From PBB1 sp031380885 (lineage in GTDB: Bacteria > Pseudomonadota > Gammaproteobacteria > Burkholderiales > Burkholderiaceae_C): a DNA stretch of 11,180 nt. Below, in pieces: positions 1 through 6,309 of this stretch. How positions within the stretch are numbered: the first letter of the stretch is position 1; every line of letters starts with the position of its first letter. Where the stretch lies: contig JANMXL010000102.1 of assembly GCA_031380885.1 (NCBI GenBank), positions 1 to 11,180 on the forward strand, in the 5' to 3' direction. A program made the position numbers and the translations under genes. The notes beneath the pieces were generated by a model that saw only the letters and a program-made list of their open reading frames with translations, did no database searches and was not told the DNA's origin.

Positions 1-417
1 GCGATCGTCGGGCTCTCGCGCGGCAGCACGGTCGCGCACATCGCCCGTGCGGCGCTGGAAAGCATCGCGTTTCAAAGTGCCACCTTGTTGCAGGCGATGG
101 GCCACGACGCGGTGGCCGCGGGCGGTGCGCCGGTGGCGGAATTGCGGGTCGACGGTGGGGCCTGCGTCAACGACCTGCTGATGCAATTCCAGGCCGACCT
201 GCTGGGCATCCCGGTGGTGCGCCCGCAGGTCATCGAGACCACGGCACTGGGTGCCTCGTACCTGGCTGGCCTCAGCTGTGGCGTGTATGCCGGGCTCGAC
301 GAACTCAGCGCGCTGTGGCGGGCCGAACGCCGTTTTGAGCCCGCCATGGAAAGCGACCGCGTGGCCGAGCTGATGGGCCGCTGGGAGCACGCGGTTCGCC
401 AGACGGTGGCGCCGTAG
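1..417 (+). CDS. glpK: Glycerol kinase, C-terminal part (5' end outside window)
   Basis: The frame is open from base 1 to the TAG at 415-417 and encodes the last 138 residues of a glycerol kinase, which phosphorylates glycerol with ATP to sn-glycerol 3-phosphate in the cytoplasm. The fragment begins in the second FGGY-kinase domain. GLSRGSTVAHIARAALESIA is followed by the strongly conserved VDGGACVNDLLMQFQADLLG and by ETTALGASYLAGL, both typical of GlpK and covering part of the ATP site. The protein ends in WEHAVRQTVAP. E. coli GlpK continues a few residues past the equivalent tryptophan-containing helix, so the end is near normal but may be slightly shortened. The stop codon lies within a minus-strand match to an IS110-type transposase, so the present C-terminus may have been set by an insertion. 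The 5' end is missing, so nothing can be said about regulation. Confidence 0.95.
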   Translation, partial: AIVGLSRGSTVAHIARAALESIAFQSATLLQAMGHDAVAAGGAPVAELRVDGGACVNDLLMQFQADLLGIPVVRPQVIETTALGASYLAGLSCGVYAGLDELSALWRAERRFEPAMESDRVAELMGRWEHAVRQTVAP

Positions 418-482
418 ACCGCGAAAACGGTCTTGGCGAGATCGATGCCGCCGTACAGAATGTCCAAGGAAAATTTTTCGGA
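411..482 (-). mobile_element. Remnant of an IS110-family transposase N-terminus
   Basis: Read on the minus strand, 473 down to 411 encodes FSLDILYGGIDLAKTVFAVYG. The core GIDLAKTVFAV matches the start of IS110/IS1111-family DEDD transposases, where the Asp of GIDLAK (codon 443-441) is the first catalytic acid. Nothing further of the transposase follows, because the match runs into the glpK 3' end on the opposite strand. This is therefore a short relic, not an active element. No normal ATG is visible in front of it, although TTG or CTG codons lie just upstream. The sequence up to about 600 could be the element's former upstream region, but I cannot prove that. The motif call is by eye and the boundaries are approximate. 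Confidence 0.6.
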
Positions 483-512
483 TGAGTTGATCGGAATTCG
501 CCTCGCCCCTCC

Positions 513-528
513 CGGCACTGTGGTGCCG
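513..528. repeat. Short perfect inverted repeat between glpK and the first glycosyltransferase
   Basis: CGGCAC (513-518) and GTGCCG (523-528) are perfect complements around a TGTG loop. There is no T-run on either side, so it is not a typical intrinsic terminator for glpK. It may belong to the former insertion element. The role is unknown. Confidence 0.4.
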
Positions 529-599
529 ACAGCCGCTTCAACGCCAGCAGCGCGGGAAGGGCCGAAACCTTTCTTCGCCATGCCGATGCCTGCCCGCCC

Positions 600-1535
600 A
601 TGAGCCCACCCGATCTCGCTGTTGGAGTTGTCGTCCCCGTCTGGAATCGCGCAGGGCTTGTCCTGCGTTGCCTGGAGAGCATCCGGGCACAGACCCACGC
701 GCCTCAATCGGTCGTCGTGGTGGACGATGGTTCGACGGACAGCACCGCCGAAAGCGTCGATGCGTGGATACGCGAGCATGGCAGCGCGCTTGGCGCGAAG
801 CTGCTCAGGCGGCCTCACGGAGGTGCCGCGGCGGCGCGAAATGCCGGCCTTGCCGCCATCGGCGATGCGCCCCTCGTCGCCTTCGTCGATTCCGACGACT
901 GCTGGCCGCCCGATTTCCTCGCGCGGGCAGCGATGGCGCTCGGGCGGCAACCTGAGGCCGTTGCCGCGAGCGCGGATCGCCTGCTTCACGACCTGCGAGC
1001 TGGGCGTCGCATCCTCGACAGCCTCGGTCCTCTCGCACAGGACCCCGTCAGGTGGATGTTCGGCCACGATGCCGGCGTCGGTTCGGGCACCGTCTTTCGC
1101 GCAACTGCGGTGATCGCCGCCGGCCGTTACCCCGAGCAGGTTGCCACCGGGCACGACTGCGTGCTCTTTTGCCGCGTCGCACTCCTCGGAGCGTGGCTCC
1201 ATTGCCCTGGTGAGCCGGTGACATTCCTGCGGCATCACGCGGGGACATTCGGGGAAGCCGGCCACCTGCACGAGAGATACCCTGACCACGAACTGATGTG
1301 GGCCCGGATGTATGAAGGGCTCGCCGACGAACTCGGGTGCACGTGCCTGCCTGCCGCGTTCCGGCGCCGAACGCTCGAAAAGCGGTGGCGCAAAGCCGGC
1401 GTCGCCATGTGCCGGATCGGCCGAATTCGCACCGCTCGCGCCTGCTACGCGCGAGCGGTGCGCTTGCGTCCGTGGTCCCGCAAAGCGTGGAGCGGTCTGC
1501 TCCGCGCCTTCCTGTTCGCGAGGCCAGGGTTGTGA
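600..1535 (+). CDS. Family 2 glycosyltransferase (GT-A fold), intact
   Basis: A 311-residue GT2 enzyme, expected to move a sugar from a nucleotide-sugar donor onto a glycan or protein acceptor at the cytoplasmic side of the membrane. The GT-A domain starts almost at once, with VGVVVPVWNRAG at residues 8-19. VDDGSTDS at 41-48 is the nucleotide-binding loop, and DSDD at 97-100 is the metal-binding DxD motif. HD at 185-186 sits where GT2 enzymes carry the catalytic-base region. Residues about 265-305 resemble one TPR-like helical pair. No signal peptide or membrane span is evident. ATG 600 is the only start that keeps the whole fold, but no clear Shine-Dalgarno sequence precedes it. The stop overlaps a GTG start of a second glycosyltransferase gene, so the pair was probably translationally coupled. 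Donor and acceptor cannot be predicted. Confidence 0.88.
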   Translation: MSPPDLAVGVVVPVWNRAGLVLRCLESIRAQTHAPQSVVVVDDGSTDSTAESVDAWIREHGSALGAKLLRRPHGGAAAARNAGLAAIGDAPLVAFVDSDDCWPPDFLARAAMALGRQPEAVAASADRLLHDLRAGRRILDSLGPLAQDPVRWMFGHDAGVGSGTVFRATAVIAAGRYPEQVATGHDCVLFCRVALLGAWLHCPGEPVTFLRHHAGTFGEAGHLHERYPDHELMWARMYEGLADELGCTCLPAAFRRRTLEKRWRKAGVAMCRIGRIRTARACYARAVRLRPWSRKAWSGLLRAFLFARPGL

Positions 1536-1726
1536 ACGCTGCACCGGAGATCAGTGTCGTCATCGAGTGGGAAAACGTCCTGCACTTCGAGAAGGTGCGC
1601 AGTGAGGTGGTGCTGCATTGCCTCGCGGAGCGGATCCATGATCTGGACCGCGCCGTGCGTCTCCGGCTGGAACAGGTTCCCCGGCGCGCGCCATCATGGG
1701 GATCGACTACGGCTTCGCGTGCGTGA
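1532..1726 (+). pseudogene. Glycosyltransferase-like gene, truncated after about 50 codons
   Basis: GTG at 1532 overlaps the TGA of the upstream gene in a GTGA junction, a standard sign of translational coupling. The product begins with NAAPEISVVIEWENV, resembling GT2 proteins that open with a SVVIEWENV-type first strand. A helical stretch follows up to about 1682 (VVLHCLAERIHDLDRAVRLR). After that the reading becomes low-complexity and Arg/Pro-rich and stops at TGA 1724-1726. The DDGSTD loop, the DxD motif and everything downstream are missing, and I could not recover them in the other two frames before 1930. I read this as the 5' stub of a gene whose remainder was deleted or replaced. A genuine 64-residue protein is possible but less likely. 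Confidence 0.6.
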
Positions 1727-1859
1727 GTGCTGTGGCGACTTGGCACGCGCCAGGGCCGATGCCCCACCGTTTCCGCCCTTGACGCGCGTGCGGGAGCGCC
1801 CACGTGCAAAGCGCCTGCTCCCCGGCGCCTCTTGGCTGTGGGCCATCGGCGCACACAGA

Positions 1860-1878
1860 CCCCGCCTAAGGTGCGGGG
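1860..1878. repeat. Small inverted repeat near the GC-rich/AT-rich junction
   Basis: CCCCGC (1860-1865) and GCGGGG (1873-1878) flank a 7-base loop. Just downstream, TTGCCC and GGGCAA, and AAATTG and CAATTT, form two more overlapping inverted pairs between about 1883 and 1920. They lie at the point where base composition changes abruptly to AT-rich. No T-run follows, so a terminator is not supported. They could be traces of a recombination junction, but this is inference. Confidence 0.35.
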
Positions 1879-1931
1879 GAGCTGTTGCCCAAATTGATGG
1901 GCAAATCGGGCAATTTCAAAGGGCCGGACGT

Positions 1932-2935
1932 TTGTCTAAACCTCTATTTAAGGTCAAACAAACGATTCTCTGGCTGAGTATTTTAGTTCCGGTTTACAAC
2001 GTCGATTCATACATTGAATATTGTCCCGCATCAACCCTTGTTCAAAGCCTTAAAAGGGTTGAAATTATTGTCGTTGACGATCAGTCGTCGAATAATTAAT
2101 TTTCGACATTGAATGATATTAAGATATCATCAGGAATTGCTGCGAAATATTTGCGATAGGGCGCGGCAGCTGCGAGAAACAGACTTGCAGACGCAGCCAC
2201 TGGGGATTAATTGTGGTTTGTAGATCCGGCCGACGTCGTTTCGCAAGGCGCAGTGGATTGTTTAAAAAAATAATCGCATCCCATTCGTCTGACTTGATCA
2301 TGTGCGACTGCAATCGATGGAGGCCTGACGCTGATAGTCAAAGTGCTAGAGAGAATCACTTGGCCACCTTTGACGGTCCTCCAGGTTTTCTTCTTGATGA
2401 TCAGGAATTACTTTTCAAGGGACCCTATGGAAAGAGGGGGGGGGATGGATACGTGATGAAAAAACTTCAAAGTGAAATTTATGGGGCGCGGAGTTGCGGT
2501 TCGCTGTATGAAGGTATTTTGAAGACGTTGCGCTGGTTTCTAGATTGGCGTTGCGGGAACATAATTTGTTCTGTCAAAATAGCGTATGAATTCACTATCG
2601 GCAGTGAACGGACAGTATCATAGAGGCGCTCAGTTTAAAAAAGATTGAAGACATGCCCGTCAGTGTCTATTGCATATAGATTTATTCTAGGGTCATCAAA
2701 GATCTTGCCAAGATAAATCAGCTGACGCCTGAGACTGTGTATTTCCATCGAAACTGTTCTATAAAAATATGTAAATCAACAAATATCTTTTGATATATCA
2801 CAGCGTTCGCGATGTGAATTTTGTTATAATCCGGAGGCTGCTTAATATTTCCAGGTACCTATAGATATTTCTCTGAGTTTGAGCTCAATGATTATCGGGA
2901 CTCAGAAATTTGGCCATGTGATTCCGGACAGCCCC
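1932..2935 (+). pseudogene. Decayed family 2 glycosyltransferase in an AT-rich island
   Basis: No long open frame exists here, but one protein can be followed across frames. Frame A holds LSILVPVYNVDSYIE and VEIIVVDDQSS, the GT2 first strand and nucleotide-binding loop, then TAA at 2097. Still in frame A come TAG at 2157, GAAAARN, TAA at 2208 and WFVDPADVVSQGAVDCLKK, whose DPAD corresponds to the DxD motif. At the A7 run (2264-2270) the reading shifts to IIASHSSDLIMCDCNRWRPD and TFDGPPGFLLDDQELLF. Near 2485 it shifts again to RYFEDVALVSRLALREHN, then IHYRQ, TDSIIEALSLKKIEDM and VIKDLAKINQLTPET. In this part TGA codons at 2587 and 2605 replace likely Trp and Arg. The order matches a complete GT2 of about 320-330 residues. 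The 5' start is unclear (TTG 1932 is a guess), and the 3' end may reach about 3050. Non-functional. Confidence 0.75.
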
Positions 2936-3073
2936 CCGTGCTTCAGAACACTCGGTTGCCGAAAGCTTTCGAAGCTGGTTCATTGGCGATTGACGGCGAC
3001 TTGCGACGGGCTCGCCGCCGCTGGGGCGGAATTTTGAATAAATCTGAAGACGCGGCTTGCAACCAAGCCGGAC

Positions 3074-3078
3074 AGGAG
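3074..3078 (+). promoter_or_regulatory. Ribosome binding site that decides the start at 3088
   Basis: AGGAG lies 9 bases before ATG 3088. It favours this start over the upstream in-frame GTG at 2938, which has no comparable signal. Confidence 0.6.
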
Positions 3079-3087
3079 CGGCGGTAT

Positions 3088-3987
3088 ATGCGGTCGATTT
3101 GCTTGGTTAACAACTACAACTACGGACGGTTCCTGAAAGAGTGCCTGGCGGGCGTACTGGCTCAGACCTCGGCATTTGACGCGGTCGTCGTGGTCGACGA
3201 TGGATCGACCGACGACTCTCGAAGTGTTCTAGAGGATTTGCGTGCGCGCCATGACAACCTTGAAGTGGTGTTCAAGCCGAATGGCGGCCAGTTGTCCTGC
3301 TTTCACGCAGCCCTGCCTTACGTGCACGACGATGACGTGGTGGTCTTGTGCGATGCGGATGATGTGTTGCCGACCGACTACCTTGAGCGGCTGCTGCCCC
3401 GATACGCAGCTGGCGCAACGGACTTGTCCTACTGCGAGACGTCGGAGTTTTCGGCGCCGCGCGATCCGCGTCTGGCCACGGCGCTCTACTCAGCCCAAGA
3501 GGACGTGGCGCTGCCATGCACCTCCGCACTGGTGCGCCGCTGCAAGTGGTGGTTCTGTGCGCCGACGACATGCATCGCTTTGACCGGGCGCCTGTACCGT
3601 GAGCTGTTTCCATATCCTTTTGAGGCTGACTGGCGGATTCGCGCGGACGACGTGATCGGCTTCGGAGCGTCGCTGCTTGGCGCACGCAAGCTGTACATCC
3701 CCTCGCTCAGGATCGGCTACCGGGTGCATGGCGCTAACCATCACTTCGGCCGCACGCAGTCGCCACAGGCCGAGGTACAGCGCAATCACCGGCTCGAGCG
3801 GTTGTTTGGCTGGTACTGCTCGCGTCAGCACATCTCGACCGAAGCCTCGATGAAAGTCGCGCTGGCTGAGTACCGACTCCTTCCTGCCGCGTTCACGGCG
3901 CGATTCAAACTGCGGGAGTCGAGAATTCTTCAAGGGCCCAGACGGCTTATGTTCAAGCTCAGGCGTGTCCTCGGGCTGCGGCACTAG
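3088..3987 (+). CDS. Family 2 glycosyltransferase, intact
   Basis: A 299-residue GT2 enzyme of the kind used in surface polysaccharide or glycoconjugate assembly. Residues 2-15 (RSICLVNNYNYGRF) form the first Rossmann-like strand, VVDDGSTDDS at 35-44 is the nucleotide-binding loop, NGGQLSCFHAA lies at 65-75, and CDADD at 88-92 is the metal-binding DxD motif. ADD at 186-188, in the second half, is a plausible catalytic-base region. The basic C-terminus (about 275-299) could touch the membrane, but no transmembrane helix is evident. ATG 3088 is chosen because AGGAG at 3074-3078 sits 9 bases ahead and the GT fold begins directly after it. The frame is open back to GTG 2938, but those 50 residues look unrelated to the family and lie on the edge of the AT-rich relic. 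Base composition is close to the intact neighbours, unlike the region before it. Substrate unknown. Confidence 0.88.
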   Translation: MRSICLVNNYNYGRFLKECLAGVLAQTSAFDAVVVVDDGSTDDSRSVLEDLRARHDNLEVVFKPNGGQLSCFHAALPYVHDDDVVVLCDADDVLPTDYLERLLPRYAAGATDLSYCETSEFSAPRDPRLATALYSAQEDVALPCTSALVRRCKWWFCAPTTCIALTGRLYRELFPYPFEADWRIRADDVIGFGASLLGARKLYIPSLRIGYRVHGANHHFGRTQSPQAEVQRNHRLERLFGWYCSRQHISTEASMKVALAEYRLLPAAFTARFKLRESRILQGPRRLMFKLRRVLGLRH

Positions 3988-4323
3988 GGCTGGTTGAGCT
4001 CGGCGGACAACCCAAGGCATTGCGCTTGCGACTTGAAGCCGCGCGGTCCGTGCGGGTGGCATCTTCCCCCAAGCCTGGAGCGGTTGCGGGGGCGGTTCGC
4101 CCGATCAGCTTGTCGGCGAAGAATTACTTCCCCTCGCCGCCACTAGCGACCCCCGGAAAGATGGCCCCCGGCTGGTCGGAATTTCCAGCGTCGCCACCTC
4201 CGCCTAATCCGGGCACGCTGCTGCGCCTCACGGTAGTGATTGAAGAAACTGCCTATCAGCCGCAACCTCACTGCACTCGATTTCGTGCGCATGCCGCTCG
4301 AGCCCGGCTGCCGCCGCACTTGA
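3988..4323. other. Gene-free stretch, probably degraded
   Basis: GC-rich sequence with no recognisable protein in any frame. Short open frames here are Pro/Ser/Arg-rich and carry no motif. It lies between an intact glycosyltransferase and the C-terminal relic of another, so it may contain the mutated or rearranged front of that relic or leftover insertion-element sequence. I could not assign any part. No promoter or terminator was convincing. Confidence 0.4.
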
Positions 4324-4713
4324 TGGCCCCAACCCGGAACGTGATTGAGAGCGGCCGCCCTGCGCGAGGTAGGAATCAATCCGACGCTGCACTACCGCTT
4401 TGACTTGCACCTGCTGATTCACGACCTGCAACGCTTCCCGCGAGTGCAATACAGTAAGAACAAGTGGGCGTGTGCGTGGTTTCGCCTGCACGCGGATTCC
4501 AAGGCCGTGTCGCAGCGCGAGCACTTCTGCTTGGAGCGCGCGGAGATCCACAAGCGGATCGTCAACGACCCGCAGCAGCAGCCCCTCGGTCTTGGCGCCG
4601 GCCACGCAGTCTTGCTGGCGGCCAGCCGAACGGCAGGCGCCTGGCAAATGGACACGACCTACAAGACCCTCGGCAGGGTTTTGCGCGGCAGGCAAGAGAC
4701 CCATGCGGTGTGA
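4324..4713 (+). pseudogene. C-terminal remnant of a third GT2 lineage
   Basis: In one frame the sequence reads WPQPGT, then TGA at 4342-4344, then LRAAALREVGINPTLHYRFD, LHLLIHDLQRFPRV, WFRLHADSKAVSQREHF and a basic tail, ending at TGA 4711-4713. This follows the order of the C-terminal half of GT2 enzymes that carry a PQP-[TS]-xFFRR-xAL-xxVG segment, a LHYxxDxxL segment and an H-x-x-SK-[TA]-x-S motif. The TGA stands where such proteins have an aromatic residue. The nucleotide-binding loop and DxD motif are missing upstream. The 128 residues after the stop could be translated from TTG 4345, but without the catalytic half they would not be an enzyme. It is not the lost half of the stub at 1532, because that family has a different C-terminus as far as I know. 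Confidence 0.62.
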
Positions 4714-4780
4714 CGCGGCCGCTGCGCGTTCTCCCGCCATGCTGGCTGCACAAGTGACCTCTGTAGGGTTAAAGAATCAA

Positions 4781-4801
4781 GCCGCTGTGAACTGAAGCGG
4801 C
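4781..4801 (-). terminator. Possible intrinsic terminator after the DUF1501 gene
   Basis: Read on the minus strand, GCCGCT and AGCGGC form a 6-bp stem around a 9-base loop, followed by TTGATTCTTTAA, a moderately T-rich tail. It lies about 50 bases past the DUF1501 stop. The stem is short and the T-run is interrupted, so the call is tentative. Confidence 0.4.
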
Positions 4802-4849
4802 GAGGCGCGACATCGGCGGTTGGCAGCCGATCGTCCACCGCCAAGCCAC

Positions 4850-6289
4850 TCAAACAAAGCCCAGCCGTCGGCGCGTGCCGAAGTTGCGCAGGTTCGGCAA
4901 GGTCGCATCGAGTTGCGCATCGCTGGCGCCGAACCAGCCGAGCAAGGTCGCCGCGTACTGGTCGACCGAGGTGGTCGGGATCCAGCGGCCCTCCAGCTCC
5001 CACGGGTCACTGCCGACATCGTCGTCGCCGCCCAGCACCAGCTGCGGATAGCTGCCATAAGTGGCGCGCCCTTGCACCGCGCCGCCCATCACCAGGTGCT
5101 GATTGCCCCAGGCGTGGTCGGTGCCGGTGCTGCTGTTCGGCTTGAAGGTGCGCCCGAAGTCACTCTGCGTGAAAGTGGTGACCGCCTGCCCCAGGCCGAG
5201 GTTGCGCATCGCGGCGTAGAAAGCGCCCAGCGCGTCGCCCACCTCCTGCAGGCGGCGCGCATGTTCACCGTCAGTGGCACTGCCCGCGATCTGCCCAGCG
5301 TGGGTGTCGAAGCCGCCGGCCTGCGCGAAGAAGATCTGCCGGTCGCCGCCCACCGTCGCGTTGCCGGCGATCAGCTTGGCCACCTGGTACAGCTGTCTCC
5401 CCAGGGCGCTCGTGATGCGTCCGCCCGACGTGATCGGGGCGAAGGCGGCGTCGATCGCCGGGTTGGCGCCGCTCTTGCCGGGTTCGATCTTCACCAGTGC
5501 GCCCAATCGCTGCGAGACCGCAAACGCATCGCGCTGCATGCGCGCATAGGCGTCGGCCAGCACCGTGTCCTGCGATTGGGCGTACATCGCGTCGACCGCG
5601 TTCTTGATGGCGCGGCGTGGCGCCCAGTTGAGGTCTTCAGGCTGTAATCCGTAGGCCCCGAAAGTGCTGCCAGGTCCGGGCAGTACCAGGGGCGATTGCA
5701 GTGCGGTCAGCCCGAAGCGCGCATTGCCACCCACCGAGATCACCGGGTTGACGGTGCCGAGCGACGTCGACGCGCGACCGCCCCAGCCGGTGCGTTCCTG
5801 CGCACGCGTGGTACCCGTTTCCCAGAGTATTTGCTGGTCGGAGTGTGAAAACAGGCCGTCTGGTTTCAGCGTTGTGCCGTCGGGCGCGTTGCGGTACTGC
5901 GCCTTGGTGAGCGGCGCATACAGCGGGCCGACGTTGAACACCGGCGCGATGTGTCCGGCGCTGGCTGCCCCCGACAGTGCACCGAGCGACGGGTGCAAAC
6001 CGAACTCGGTGCCGGGCAGCGCCACCAGCGACGCTCGCGGGATGGCCAGTCGCCCGCGCACCGCGCTGTACTGCGCATGGCGTGCGGCGTCAGTGGGCAC
6101 GATGGTGTTCAAACCATCGTTGCCGCCATAGAGGAACACGCAGACCAGCGCCTTGTAGTCGGCTGCATGGGCAGTTTGTGTGCCCAGCAACAGGTTGCCG
6201 ACGCTGCCAAAGCCCAGCGCGCTGGCACAACTGGCGCCAGACTGCAAAAGCCAGCGGCGGCGCGCATCGAATGTGGAGGTTTTGTTCAT
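4850..6289 (-). CDS. DUF1501 family exported protein
   Basis: A 479-residue protein of the DUF1501 family, which is related to the alkaline phosphatase/sulfatase-like superfamily but has no established reaction. The N-terminus carries a Tat-like signal: ARRRWLL at residues 9-15, a moderately hydrophobic stretch, and AHA-A near 40-43, so export in folded form is likely. Family motifs are FLYGGNDGLN at 52-61, GGFDTHAGQ at 325-333, SDFGRTFKPN at 376-385 and GTDHAWGN at 389-396. The Asp and His residues in the last three are candidate metal ligands by analogy with the superfamily. ATG 6289 is preceded on the minus strand by AAGGAT at a good distance. The frame stays open further upstream, but that part overlaps the preceding gene and lacks a signal. 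It lies 20 bp after the DUF1800 gene, and such pairs are common in proteobacteria, so the two products probably act together. Exact role unknown. Confidence 0.92.
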   Translation of the reverse strand: MNKTSTFDARRRWLLQSGASCASALGFGSVGNLLLGTQTAHAADYKALVCVFLYGGNDGLNTIVPTDAARHAQYSAVRGRLAIPRASLVALPGTEFGLHPSLGALSGAASAGHIAPVFNVGPLYAPLTKAQYRNAPDGTTLKPDGLFSHSDQQILWETGTTRAQERTGWGGRASTSLGTVNPVISVGGNARFGLTALQSPLVLPGPGSTFGAYGLQPEDLNWAPRRAIKNAVDAMYAQSQDTVLADAYARMQRDAFAVSQRLGALVKIEPGKSGANPAIDAAFAPITSGGRITSALGRQLYQVAKLIAGNATVGGDRQIFFAQAGGFDTHAGQIAGSATDGEHARRLQEVGDALGAFYAAMRNLGLGQAVTTFTQSDFGRTFKPNSSTGTDHAWGNQHLVMGGAVQGRATYGSYPQLVLGGDDDVGSDPWELEGRWIPTTSVDQYAATLLGWFGASDAQLDATLPNLRNFGTRRRLGFV

Positions 6290-6309
6290 GGTGGATCCTT
6301 GTGCAGCGC

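Noticed and set aside
72..1544. Long minus-strand open frame of 490 codons
   Set aside because: It lies antisense to glpK and the first GT2 and has a low-complexity Arg/Ala/Gly composition typical of GC-rich shadow frames. Only its short IS110-like segment (411-482) looks real.
2264..2444. Phase-variable glycosyltransferase switched off by homopolymer slippage
   Set aside because: Correcting the A7 run would not restore the protein, because stops at 2097, 2157, 2208, 2587 and 2605 remain. Decay is the simpler reading.
2213..2623. A 136-codon open frame in the AT-rich island as a real small gene
   Set aside because: Its first part is out of frame with the GT2 reading that precedes it, and its last part departs from the YFEDVALVS reading in the next frame. 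It is best explained as a chance window in a decayed GT2.
4135..4215. Possible insertion-sequence end around the GGTCGGAATTTCCAGC stretch
   Set aside because: It looked like sequence sometimes found beside IS21-type genes, but I saw no terminal inverted repeat, target duplication or transposase fragment to support it.
4020..4403. A 127-codon open frame between glycosyltransferase genes
   Set aside because: It is Pro/Arg/Ser-rich without motifs, and it overlaps the frame carrying the GT2 C-terminal relic.
4820..5647. Plus-strand open frame opposite the DUF1501 gene
   Set aside because: It has no motif, and its composition is that of a reverse-complement shadow. The minus-strand DUF1501 protein carries all family motifs and a ribosome site.
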